DNA of 46,016 bases from UMGS1696 sp964634795 (GTDB taxonomy: Bacteria > Bacillota > Clostridia > Oscillospirales > CAG-272), in NCBI GenBank assembly GCA_964634795.1, contig CAZWLL010000016.1, positions 1 through 46,016 of the forward strand, in the 5' to 3' direction. Shown here one piece after another: positions 17,277 through 24,459 of this stretch (within the stretch, counting starts at the first letter, position 1; each line of letters begins with the position of its first letter). The notes below the pieces were generated by a model. It worked only from the letters and a program-made list of their open reading frames with translations, was not told the DNA's origin and ran no database searches. The translations under genes were made by a program, and so were the position numbers.

Positions 17277-17292
17277 TGTTCAAATTTCAACA
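17277..17292. promoter_or_regulatory. Candidate TetR operator
   Basis: Near-perfect 16-base palindrome TGTTCAAATTTCAACA (TGTT-N-AAATTT-N-AACA) between the divergent promoters and the TetR start. It lies downstream of the TetR -10 and upstream of the MMPL -35. Assigning it to this regulator is inference. Confidence 0.4.
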
Positions 17293-17328
17293 CAATCTGT
17301 TGATATGTTCAACTTCACAGGAGCTTTA

Positions 17329-17919
17329 ATGGATACAAAAAATCTCGAAAACCGAAGTGTCAGAAATACAAAAAAAAGGCTGAATCAAAGCTTGATACAG
17401 CTAATGGAGAAAAAACAAATCACTCAAATTACGGTAAAAGAGCTTACCGAGCTTGCGGACGTAAACCGCGGCACTTTTTATTTTCATTATAACGATATAT
17501 ATGACATGATAAATAAAACGGAAGAAGAATTTTTCACCGTTTTCGAAGCTTTGTTCGATAGATGTCCGACAAACAAGGAATATTCTTCCGCACTCACAAA
17601 GAATTATCTGGAAGCCATATTCACATTTGTTTACGAAAACCGCGACTTCTGCAAAATCATGCTCGGTCCCAACGGAGATATGGCGTTTGTCGAAAAGATG
17701 AAGGAATTCGTATACAACAAATGCTGCGGATATTGGAATCTTCTGAATCCACAGCTTGAAAAAAACAAATACAATAACTTCAATACGTTTATCATAAACG
17801 GATGTATCGGTATAATGTCCGGATGGCTTAACGGAAACACAAAAGAATCACCGAAAGAAATAGCAGACACCGCCGCGAAAATCGTTTCTTCATGCATAAA
17901 AGCATATATCGTAAAATGA
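17329..17919 (+). CDS. TetR family transcriptional regulator
   Basis: A 196-residue repressor. The helix-turn-helix is ITVKELTELADVNRGTFYFHYNDIYDMINKTEEEF (about residues 34-70), with the hallmark GTFYFHY. The C-terminal ligand domain ends with NGCIGIMSGWLNG, as in the TetR_C_3-like group (PF14278) common in Firmicutes. The frame is open back to 17206, but ATG 17329 has AGGAG at 17319-17323 and starts just before the KKRLNQSLIQLMEKK helix, so the longer version is rejected. It is divergent from the MMPL exporter, which it most likely represses together with its own gene. Confidence 0.88.
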   Translation: MDTKNLENRSVRNTKKRLNQSLIQLMEKKQITQITVKELTELADVNRGTFYFHYNDIYDMINKTEEEFFTVFEALFDRCPTNKEYSSALTKNYLEAIFTFVYENRDFCKIMLGPNGDMAFVEKMKEFVYNKCCGYWNLLNPQLEKNKYNNFNTFIINGCIGIMSGWLNGNTKESPKEIADTAAKIVSSCIKAYIVK

Positions 17920-17945
17920 TTTCATCGCCATTTTGCCGTTTACGC

Positions 17946-17977
17946 AAAAAAAGAAGGTATCCGACTAAGATACCTTC
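17946..17977 (-). terminator. Terminator of tRNA-Trp
   Basis: On the minus strand: a 9-bp stem GAAGGTATC / GATACCTTC with a 7-base loop, followed by T7. The two arms are 17969-17977 and 17953-17961. Confidence 0.9.
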
Positions 17978-17981
17978 TCAA

Positions 17982-18054
17982 CAGGGGCACTAAGACTCGA
18001 ACTCAGGACACGTGGTTTTGGAGACCACTGCTCTACCAACTGAGCTATACCCCT
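17982..18054 (-). tRNA. trnW: tRNA-Trp (anticodon CCA)
   Basis: A 73-base cloverleaf on the minus strand. The acceptor AGGGGTA pairs with TGCCCCT (with one T-G), followed by discriminator G. The D-arm is GCTCAGTTGGTAGAGC. The anticodon stem GTGGT / ACCAC holds loop CTCCAAA with anticodon CCA. The T-loop is GTTCGAGTC. The 3' CCA is not encoded. It has its own promoter and terminator, so it is a single-gene unit. Confidence 0.97.
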
Positions 18055-18067
18055 GTGCAACATCATA

Positions 18068-18097
18068 ATTATATCATATTATGCTGACTTTTGTCAA
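18068..18097 (-). promoter_or_regulatory. Promoter of tRNA-Trp
   Basis: On the reverse strand, TTGACA (18092-18097), 18 bases, TATAAT (18068-18073), just upstream of the tRNA 5' end at 18054. Confidence 0.8.
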
Positions 18098-18137
18098 TAC
18101 TTTTTTCAAAAAAATTTATACTCGGAGGAATTAATTC

Positions 18138-19166
18138 ATGCCGCTTCAAATAATAAGAAATGACATCACCGAAATGAAGGTTGACGCAATCGTCAACGCC
18201 GCCAATGAATCACTTTTAGGAGGCGGCGGTGTGGACGGGTGCATACATCGTGCCGCAGGTCCGCAGCTGCTTGAAGAATGCAGAAAGCTCGGAGGATGCA
18301 AAACAGGACACGCAAAAATCACATCGGGATGCAGACTTCCGTGCAAATATATTATACATGCCGTGGGTCCGCAGTGGATTGACGGAGGACACGGAGAGCA
18401 TGAATTGCTTGTATCATGTTATAAAAACTCACTTGAGCTGGCTGCGGAGCATGGCTGTGAGTCGATTGCTTTTCCGCTTATTTCATCGGGAATTTACGGA
18501 TATCCGAAGGATTTGGCACTGAAAACCGCAATTGACACAATAGGTGACTTTCTTCTTGAAAACGATATGACCGTATATATTGTTATCTTCGACAAAAAAG
18601 CGTTTCAAATCGGAAGCAAGCTGTTTTCAGATATTTCTTCTTACATAGATGACAAATATGTGCATGAACACACCGATGCTCCCGCAGAACGTCTGAGGAG
18701 AATAAAAACACGCCGTACAAAAAGCACTGAAAAACGTGAATTGCCCGATGAAGGCTCGGTTGGTATGCCGCTCTTTCAAGTGCCTTTGAATGAGGCTTTG
18801 TCCCTTGATGACGCACTGAATCAAATTGATGAAAGCTTTTCCGAAATGCTTCTCAGGAAAATTGACGAAAAAGGTATAACCGATGCCCAATGTTACAAAA
18901 AAGCAAATATCGACAGAAAGCTTTTCTCAAAAATCCGTTCCGACAAATACTATAAACCATCCAAACAGACTGTAATTGCGTTTGCTGTCGCGCTGGAGCT
19001 GCCGCTGTCCGAAATGAAGGATATGTTAATGAAAGCAGGCTTCGCTCTCTCGCACTCGAGTAAATTCGATATTATAGTAGAATATTTTGTCGAGCACGGA
19101 AACTACAACATATATGAAATCAATGAGGCATTGTTCGCTTTTGATCAGAACCTCATCGGAGCATGA
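18138..19166 (+). CDS. Macrodomain (ADP-ribose-binding) protein with extra C-terminal domain
   Basis: A 342-residue protein. Residues 1 to about 170 are a macrodomain: VDAIVNAANESLLGGGGVDGCIHRAAG carries the Asn and the Gly-rich loop that bind and hydrolyse ADP-ribose derivatives, with GHAKITSG, YIIHAVGP and FPLISSGIYGYP in the right order. A charged linker (about 171-225) leads to a C-terminal all-alpha domain of about 100 residues with YKKANIDRKLFSKIRSDKYYKPSKQTVIAFAVAL, which looks like an XRE/helix-turn-helix-type fold. It probably removes or senses ADP-ribose marks and may also bind DNA or a partner. GGAGG precedes the ATG. A VWA gene follows 148 bases downstream. Confidence 0.88.
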   Translation: MPLQIIRNDITEMKVDAIVNAANESLLGGGGVDGCIHRAAGPQLLEECRKLGGCKTGHAKITSGCRLPCKYIIHAVGPQWIDGGHGEHELLVSCYKNSLELAAEHGCESIAFPLISSGIYGYPKDLALKTAIDTIGDFLLENDMTVYIVIFDKKAFQIGSKLFSDISSYIDDKYVHEHTDAPAERLRRIKTRRTKSTEKRELPDEGSVGMPLFQVPLNEALSLDDALNQIDESFSEMLLRKIDEKGITDAQCYKKANIDRKLFSKIRSDKYYKPSKQTVIAFAVALELPLSEMKDMLMKAGFALSHSSKFDIIVEYFVEHGNYNIYEINEALFAFDQNLIGA

Positions 19167-19245
19167 TGCTTATTAGAGCATAAAAAGCTAAATTTATCAT
19201 AATTAATTTGTCGCCTGCCATGCGACCACAGCAACGTGAAAACAA

Positions 19246-19293
19246 TATATAATATGACCGTAAGCTGAATAAACCAAACGACCATATTATATA
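19246..19293. repeat. Inverted repeat between macrodomain and VWA genes
   Basis: TATATAATATG (19246-19256) is repeated in inverse at 19283-19293 with a 26-base gap. No good -35 accompanies the TATAAT inside it. It could be an operator or a transcript hairpin; the function is unknown. Confidence 0.4.
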
Positions 19294-19314
19294 AGAAACA
19301 CGGAGGACTTAATT

Positions 19315-19959
19315 ATGAGAAAAAATTTAACCGAAATCGTATTCATACTCGACCGCAGCGGTTCTATGAGCGGACTTGAAGAGGACACCATCGGCGGCTT
19401 TAACTCCATGATTGAAAAACAGAAGAAGGAAGCGGGAGAAGCATTAATTTCAACCGTTCTTTTCGACAGCACAAGTGAGGTTATCCATGACCGCGTACCG
19501 ATCGGCGAAATCAAGCCTATGACCGATAAAGAGTATTTTGTACGCGGCAGTACTGCTCTTCTCGATGCAATCGGCGGTGCTGTTCATCACATCGGAAACG
19601 TACACAAATACGCGAGAGAGGAAGATATTCCCGAGCATACACTGTTCGTAATCACCACCGACGGAATGGAAAACTCAAGCCGTATTTATGACAGTGATAA
19701 AGTCAAAAAGATGATAAAACGTCAGAAGGAAAAATACGGATGGGAATTTCTCTTTCTCGGTGCAAATATAGATGCAATCGAAACCGCAAAAAATTTCGGA
19801 ATCGATGCGGACAAAGCTGTAAATTACAATTCTGACAGCAAAGGAACTCAAATCAATTATGAGGTTTTAAGCGAAGCTCTCTCTTGCGTTCGCTGTAATA
19901 TACCGCTTGAAGCTGATTGGAAAAAACGTATTGACGATGATTATTCGTCACGTAAATAA
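19315..19959 (+). CDS. VWA-domain protein
   Basis: A 214-residue single-domain von Willebrand factor A protein. The MIDAS metal site is complete: DRSGS (Asp13, Ser15, Ser17), a Thr in RGSTALLDAIGG, and the Asp in TTDGMEN. No signal peptide or membrane helix is present, so it is cytoplasmic. Intracellular VWA proteins of this type are known from stress-response systems and often sit with macrodomain, kinase or phosphatase genes. Here its neighbour is the macrodomain gene on the same strand. The ATG is preceded by ACGGAGGAC. Its role is unknown. It ends at a strong terminator. Confidence 0.85.
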   Translation: MRKNLTEIVFILDRSGSMSGLEEDTIGGFNSMIEKQKKEAGEALISTVLFDSTSEVIHDRVPIGEIKPMTDKEYFVRGSTALLDAIGGAVHHIGNVHKYAREEDIPEHTLFVITTDGMENSSRIYDSDKVKKMIKRQKEKYGWEFLFLGANIDAIETAKNFGIDADKAVNYNSDSKGTQINYEVLSEALSCVRCNIPLEADWKKRIDDDYSSRK

Positions 19960-19979
19960 ATAATATAACTTAAAAATAC

Positions 19980-20025
19980 AAATTGCAGCTGCGGCATATA
20001 CATTTATACCGCAGCTGCAATTTTT
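19980..20025. terminator. Bidirectional terminator between VWA and aldo/keto reductase genes
   Basis: A 15-bp perfect stem (19980-19994 with 20009-20023) centred on TTGCAGCTGCGG, with a T5 tract on the plus side and A-rich sequence on the other. It lies between convergent genes. Confidence 0.9.
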
Positions 20026-20063
20026 CTCTGTTTGTTTTACCTATATTATGTTTCAGTATGAAT

Positions 20064-20981
20064 TTACGGAAGAGTTTTACCCGACGCACGGTACAGCTCA
20101 TACCACTCATCGTGAGTGATGGTAATATCCGCCGCACTGCTGATAGTTTTGATTCTTTCGGGATTTACGGTGCCTATAATAGGCTGCATTTTCGCGGGAT
20201 GGCGAAGAATCCATGCAATAGCCATACCTGTGGAATTCGTGCCGTACTTTTCACCTATTTCATCAAGCTTTTTGTTGAGCTCGGAGTAATTCGGATTGCC
20301 TATAAATGTACCGCCGAAGAAGCCGAACTGGAAAGGCGACCACGGCTGAATTGTAATATCTTTAAGTCTGCAGTAATCCAGTACCATACCGTCACGATTG
20401 ATTGCGGCATCTTTTTCCATGTTGACATTCAGTCCGCAGTCAATCATTGTTGTATTTGTTATACTGAATTGAAGCTGATCCACAAGAATACGTCTCTCAG
20501 GCTCCAAATACTTATTCAATAATTCTATCTGGTAAGGATTATGATTGGATACACCGAAGTTTCTAACTTTACCGCTGTCATAGAGTATATTGAATGCCTC
20601 AGCTACCTTTTCAGGCTCGCAAAGGGTATCCGGACGATGAAGCAGAAGAAAATCCACATATTCGACTTTTAATCTCTTGAGGCTTTTTTCAACGCAGGAA
20701 ATAATATATTCCTTGTCAAAATCATATGAACCCGGCTTAATACCGCATTTGGTCTGAATAAATATCTTTTCTCTGAGTGAAGGATTGGCACAAAGAAAAT
20801 TACCGAACTTTTCTTCGCAGATTCCTCCGCCGTATATATCGGCATGATCAAAATAATTAATTCCGCATTCGATATCGGTCTTTATAACCTCATCGACCTG
20901 GGCGGGAGTAAGTCCGCCTATTCTCATACAGCCTTGGGCAACACGTGATACATCAAGTCCCGCGAGTGTAGCATATTTCAT
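20064..20981 (-). CDS. Aldo/keto reductase (YdhF-like)
   Basis: A 305-residue NADPH-dependent oxidoreductase with a (beta/alpha)8 barrel. The catalytic tetrad is visible: Asp45 and Tyr50 in FDHADIYGGG, Lys78 in QTKCG, and His115 in LLLHRPD. The C-terminal PIIGTVNPERI segment contacts the cofactor. Its overall pattern resembles the YdhF branch of the AKR family. AGGAG precedes the ATG, and a near-consensus promoter lies at 21016-21044. It is a monocistronic unit; the substrate is not evident. Confidence 0.92.
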   Translation of the reverse strand: MKYATLAGLDVSRVAQGCMRIGGLTPAQVDEVIKTDIECGINYFDHADIYGGGICEEKFGNFLCANPSLREKIFIQTKCGIKPGSYDFDKEYIISCVEKSLKRLKVEYVDFLLLHRPDTLCEPEKVAEAFNILYDSGKVRNFGVSNHNPYQIELLNKYLEPERRILVDQLQFSITNTTMIDCGLNVNMEKDAAINRDGMVLDYCRLKDITIQPWSPFQFGFFGGTFIGNPNYSELNKKLDEIGEKYGTNSTGMAIAWILRHPAKMQPIIGTVNPERIKTISSAADITITHDEWYELYRASGKTLP

Positions 20982-21015
20982 AGCTGTTCTCCTTTGTATT
21001 ATATATACTTTATAT

Positions 21016-21044
21016 AATATATCATTATCTTATGCTTTTGTCAA
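21016..21044 (-). promoter_or_regulatory. Promoter of the aldo/keto reductase gene
   Basis: On the reverse strand, TTGACA (21039-21044), 17 bases, TATATT (21016-21021). Confidence 0.75.
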
Positions 21045-21071
21045 GAAAAACCGCACTTTATACGGAAAAGC

Positions 21072-21105
21072 ATCGGCTGTACAAATGTCATACAGCCGAT
21101 TTTTT
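21072..21105. terminator. Terminator hairpin after the transglutaminase-like gene
   Basis: A 10-bp perfect stem, ATCGGCTGTA (21072-21081) with TACAGCCGAT (21091-21100). The T6 tract is on the plus side and a shorter GCTTTT tail on the minus side, so it is stronger in the plus direction but placed to end the minus-strand operon. Confidence 0.65.
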
Positions 21106-21110
21106 ACGTC

Positions 21111-21824
21111 TTACCTGCATTTGTATTCGCGTATTTTCTTTACATTGGCGTTCATAAGGTGTCTGCCTATATTTCTGTATACAAAAGCCTTCAGCGGAGA
21201 CATTTCCTGCCTGTGCTCCTTCAGCAAATCGTCCGGACAGTCATACACACCGTAATCGCGCGTAATTCCTTCGTTTTGTATGTAAGTATTGTTTCGGTTG
21301 AAGTCGATTATCGGGTTTTGAAAATCACTTACCGCAACACCGTACCCGCAAAACGAACCAGTACAATTTGAATTTATAGCCCGCAAATTCTCAAGATATT
21401 GTTTATCGATTATAAAAGCCTCAAGCTCATACCAAACACCGTCAAGCAGAACCTCTACCCAGCTGTGCAAAACATTTTCGGGTGCAAGCTTATATACAAG
21501 TCCTGTCATAGCACCCTTTTGCAAACGCTTATTAATTGTAAATCCGTGCACTCTGCATGGTATACCGCACGATCGCAGCAAAGCCATAAACAATGTACCC
21601 TTGGTATTGCACTGACCGAAACCGTCCTTCAAAACCCATGACGCGAGAATCGAATCATCTGTATTGTACCCGAATAATATTTCATCGCGAACAAAATTAT
21701 ATATTGCCTTGATACGCTCGAATTCACAGAGTTCTTTCCAGTGACGGTCATCTGCAAAACTTTGAATTTCGGGGGAGGAAAAATCCAGCATCGCGGTTTC
21801 ACGCAAATATCTATTCGTTGACAT
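21111..21824 (-). CDS. Transglutaminase-like (cysteine protease fold) protein
   Basis: A 237-residue cytoplasmic protein with a transglutaminase-like core. Cys72 lies in DGFGQCNTKGTLFMALLRSCGIPCRVHGF, His120 in HSWVEV, and Glu135 in WYELEAF takes the place of the usual third-residue Asp. The C-terminal 80 residues are unassigned. Proteins of this superfamily cleave or form amide bonds. Its ATG shares one base with the methyltransferase stop (TAATG), so the two are translationally coupled. It is the last gene of the operon from 27055. Confidence 0.8.
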   Translation of the reverse strand: MSTNRYLRETAMLDFSSPEIQSFADDRHWKELCEFERIKAIYNFVRDEILFGYNTDDSILASWVLKDGFGQCNTKGTLFMALLRSCGIPCRVHGFTINKRLQKGAMTGLVYKLAPENVLHSWVEVLLDGVWYELEAFIIDKQYLENLRAINSNCTGSFCGYGVAVSDFQNPIIDFNRNNTYIQNEGITRDYGVYDCPDDLLKEHRQEMSPLKAFVYRNIGRHLMNANVKKIREYKCR

Positions 21825-22615
21825 TATTTTTTACCCGTGAGCAGCGTAGAGCCTAACAGCATCATGCTTTTCGCTTCTTTGCGCGTCATAAACATTCCGT
21901 CTGTGGTATCGATGAGTTCTACCTTTTCATATCCTTGCTCTTTAAGCATCTTCGCAAACGCCTGCATATCACCATAGCGTGATTTCGACATAAGGTCATG
22001 AATAGCGAACGTACCGCCTTTTTTTAAAACGCGCAAGGTTTCAAGCAAAAGCTTCTGCTTGTCCGCACCTGTTATATTGTGATATACATAATTGCTTGTT
22101 ACGGCATCGAAGGTTTCATCGGCAAAATCCAATTTTGTGGCGTCGCCCTTCATGAATGAAGTGTTGTTTACACCTTCAGCATCGGAATTATTTCGGCAAA
22201 GCTGCAGACTGAATGACGCGTACTCTTTTCCCCAGCGATCTATACCGACCATTTTAGCCTTAGGATTTCTCTTTGCGCATGCAATGGTTAATGCTCCGCT
22301 TCCGCAGCCGACGTCGAGACCTATACCGCCGTCCGACAATGTAATATATCTTGCGGTTCCGTCAACGATTTGTTTAGACAGTTTACGCTCGCCGTTATAG
22401 GAGAAGGTCGTGTATGCATGTATGCTCCATACAGTGTATTTAGCGCATACGGCAAATGCTATAAAAAATATTACTCCGAGTACTATACGCAGTGTACCGT
22501 GTACACCGCATCCCGCAACGCCGAATACCATAAACAAACCTAAAGTCAGAGCAGTCGCGGCGAGCAATGAATAGATCATTCCCTTCGGAACCCAGTTTTT
22601 GTAATCAGCTTTCAT
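21824..22615 (-). CDS. Membrane-anchored SAM-dependent methyltransferase
   Basis: A 263-residue protein. Two hydrophobic segments (about residues 12-33 and 43-65) anchor the N-terminus. The rest is a class I methyltransferase with motif I LDVGCGSGALTIA, a following VGIDRW (ribose-binding Asp), GDATKLDFADETFDAV and VLKKGGTFAIHD. The substrate is unknown. The membrane anchor suggests a lipid or membrane-associated target. It is coupled to the downstream transglutaminase-like gene and preceded by GGAGAAC. Confidence 0.85.
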   Translation of the reverse strand: MKADYKNWVPKGMIYSLLAATALTLGLFMVFGVAGCGVHGTLRIVLGVIFFIAFAVCAKYTVWSIHAYTTFSYNGERKLSKQIVDGTARYITLSDGGIGLDVGCGSGALTIACAKRNPKAKMVGIDRWGKEYASFSLQLCRNNSDAEGVNNTSFMKGDATKLDFADETFDAVTSNYVYHNITGADKQKLLLETLRVLKKGGTFAIHDLMSKSRYGDMQAFAKMLKEQGYEKVELIDTTDGMFMTRKEAKSMMLLGSTLLTGKK

Positions 22616-22630
22616 TTCAGTTCTCCTTAT

Positions 22631-23539
22631 TTATTTTTTCAGAATTTCCGCAACCTTCTTAAAGTCTTCTTTTGCTTCTTTAAAATAAGGAAGCATACAA
22701 TAGCAATGGAACATATTCGGTCTTGTTATAACTTTATACGGCACTTCAGCACGCCCGCATGCCGCTTCGAAATCGGGAAGCGCACCGTATAGTACCTCGT
22801 TTTCGCTGTAAAAGAATGTAATATCACGTACACCTTTGAAATCGCCGCGCGAACCGGACAGCATATAATAAGGTACGTCTTTTTCTCCATGGCGCATGAA
22901 ATTTTCAACCGATTCCATAAACGCATAGTCAATACCGATGTCACTTTCGTTCAGCGCTTTCATACGTGCTTTTTCGGCATCGTTCCATGGGCATTCACCG
23001 GGAGAAATTGCCACAATATGCTCAGGTTGAGGCAGCGGTTCGGATTGTGCGTTATTATGCGCGGCTATTCCCAATGCCAATGCGCCTCCCGATGAAAATC
23101 CGCATGTGCTGACATTTCCGCCGCCGTAAATCGAAATCATTTGTCGATAACACTCGTATGACATTGCGTATGTTTCCGTAATACAATGCTCCGTACACAG
23201 CGGATATGACGGAAACCATACGTCACAGCCTGTTTCACGGCATAATTTTTTCATCACATCCACATCGCCTTTGTCCGAACCTATCATCATTCCTCCGCCG
23301 AAAAAGAACAGAACGGCACGCTGTGAATGCTTTTTTTCATTTTGAACTACAAGGCAAGGATATTTATCGAAAATCATACGCTTACTGTAAATAAACTTTT
23401 TGTCATTCGGCATGTAGAAGCCGCGGTTTTTATTCATCTTATCGATGATTTTCAGCAGCTCCTCCTCAGGTTTACCGAACATTTTCTTCATTCCCGACAG
23501 TTTAATGCCGAATTTCATTACCGATGCGAGAAAACTCAT
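22631..23539 (-). CDS. Alpha/beta hydrolase (esterase, HSL-like)
   Basis: A 302-residue alpha/beta hydrolase. The oxyanion segment FFFGGGMMIGS (about residues 78-88) replaces the HGGG of hormone-sensitive-lipase-type esterases. The nucleophile is Ser149 in GFSSG, and a late MFHCYCMLPYF supplies the catalytic His. The frame is open to 23587, but ATG 23539 has an AAGGG-type Shine-Dalgarno and starts a typical N-terminus, so the shorter form is chosen. It is separated from the upstream esterase by about 115 bases containing two hairpins. It probably hydrolyses acyl esters in the cytoplasm. Confidence 0.82.
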   Translation of the reverse strand: MSFLASVMKFGIKLSGMKKMFGKPEEELLKIIDKMNKNRGFYMPNDKKFIYSKRMIFDKYPCLVVQNEKKHSQRAVLFFFGGGMMIGSDKGDVDVMKKLCRETGCDVWFPSYPLCTEHCITETYAMSYECYRQMISIYGGGNVSTCGFSSGGALALGIAAHNNAQSEPLPQPEHIVAISPGECPWNDAEKARMKALNESDIGIDYAFMESVENFMRHGEKDVPYYMLSGSRGDFKGVRDITFFYSENEVLYGALPDFEAACGRAEVPYKVITRPNMFHCYCMLPYFKEAKEDFKKVAEILKK

Positions 23540-23578
23540 AATGCATACCCTTCTTTCATAGTTATTATATCGAGCGCA

Positions 23579-23633
23579 GTTAGCCACTGCTAACCTTGTG
23601 GCATTCGAAAAAGCTGTATTACGCAGCTTTTTC
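23579..23633. repeat. Two hairpins between the esterase genes
   Basis: Hairpin 1: GTTAGC-CACT-GCTAAC at 23579-23594. Hairpin 2: GAAAAAGCTG (23607-23616) with CAGCTTTTTC (23624-23633), a terminator-like stem whose T tract is inside the arm. They could weaken transcription of the last three operon genes or stabilise the upstream message. Confidence 0.55.
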
Positions 23634-23653
23634 TGTTATTGATTTACATTATT

Positions 23654-24445
23654 TCAGGCAAGCCAGCCTATATATCCGAGCCAATTCTTGAGAAGTACCG
23701 CCCACTGTGCAACATGCGGAGCGTCCGGTGCCAAGCCGAGTCCGTGAGGTCCGTCGGGGAATACATGCAGCTCATGATGGATACCATGGCGTCTGAGTGC
23801 GGCTGCATAAAGATAACTGTTAATAACGTTAACTCCGCCGTCCTCGGATGTATGCCAAATAAACGCTGTAGGAGTATTATCGTTTACTAAAAGGTCGGGT
23901 GAGTAATCGGCATAATTTGTTACGCCGGGACCTAACAAATTATCATAGCTTCCGCTGTGGGATACGTTTGTGTCGTCCGGCATGTGAACAACGGGATAAC
24001 ACAATATCGTAGCATTTGGCATTGGTGACATTTTATCGATATCGTCAACACCCTCGAAATCTATTTCTTTGGTATATGTGGATGTAAGAGCCGCGAGATG
24101 GCCGCCCGCCGAAGAACCCATTACCGCGATTCTCTGCGGATCAACCCCGAATTTCTCTGCATTAGCTCTTATATAACGTATGGATCTTCTGGTATCTAAA
24201 AGCGGAAGAGGAAAATGATGCTCAGGTGCTATACGATATTCGCATACAAAAGCGTCCATTCCCAATGAATTCAAATATTCGGCATATGATTTTCCTTCAT
24301 GGTCGGATGCTCTGAAACAATAAGCGCCTCCGGGAAGGATAACAGCTGTCGCCGTGGTTTTCTTATCTGCGGCGGGATAATATTCGAGGACAGGCTCTTC
24401 AGCGCATTTTCCGGGCACGCTGTCCCATAACTTCAATGTTTCCAT
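23654..24445 (-). CDS. Alpha/beta hydrolase (acetyl esterase / xylan esterase-like)
   Basis: A 263-residue esterase of the BD-FAE / acetylxylan esterase-like type. The oxyanion loop ILPGGAYCF is at about residues 36-44. The sequence EYRIAPEHHFPLPLLDTRR follows, with the nucleophile Ser112 in MGSSAGGH and the catalytic His in FPDGPHGLGLA near the end. Such enzymes often remove acetyl groups from sugars. A TTG twelve bases upstream is rejected because GGAGG overlaps it and sits correctly for ATG 24445. The gene begins 14 bases after the aspS stop, so it is co-transcribed with aspS. Confidence 0.85.
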   Translation of the reverse strand: METLKLWDSVPGKCAEEPVLEYYPAADKKTTATAVILPGGAYCFRASDHEGKSYAEYLNSLGMDAFVCEYRIAPEHHFPLPLLDTRRSIRYIRANAEKFGVDPQRIAVMGSSAGGHLAALTSTYTKEIDFEGVDDIDKMSPMPNATILCYPVVHMPDDTNVSHSGSYDNLLGPGVTNYADYSPDLLVNDNTPTAFIWHTSEDGGVNVINSYLYAAALRRHGIHHELHVFPDGPHGLGLAPDAPHVAQWAVLLKNWLGYIGWLA

Positions 24446-24459
24446 AATTGCCTCCAAAT

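Noticed and set aside
17206..17328. N-terminal extension of the TetR regulator
   Set aside because: It would overlap the TetR promoter -10 itself, and the internal ATG at 17329 has a good Shine-Dalgarno.
24446..24457. Upstream TTG start for the acetyl-esterase-like gene
   Set aside because: The GGAGG that would serve the gene lies inside this extension and is correctly spaced for ATG 24445.
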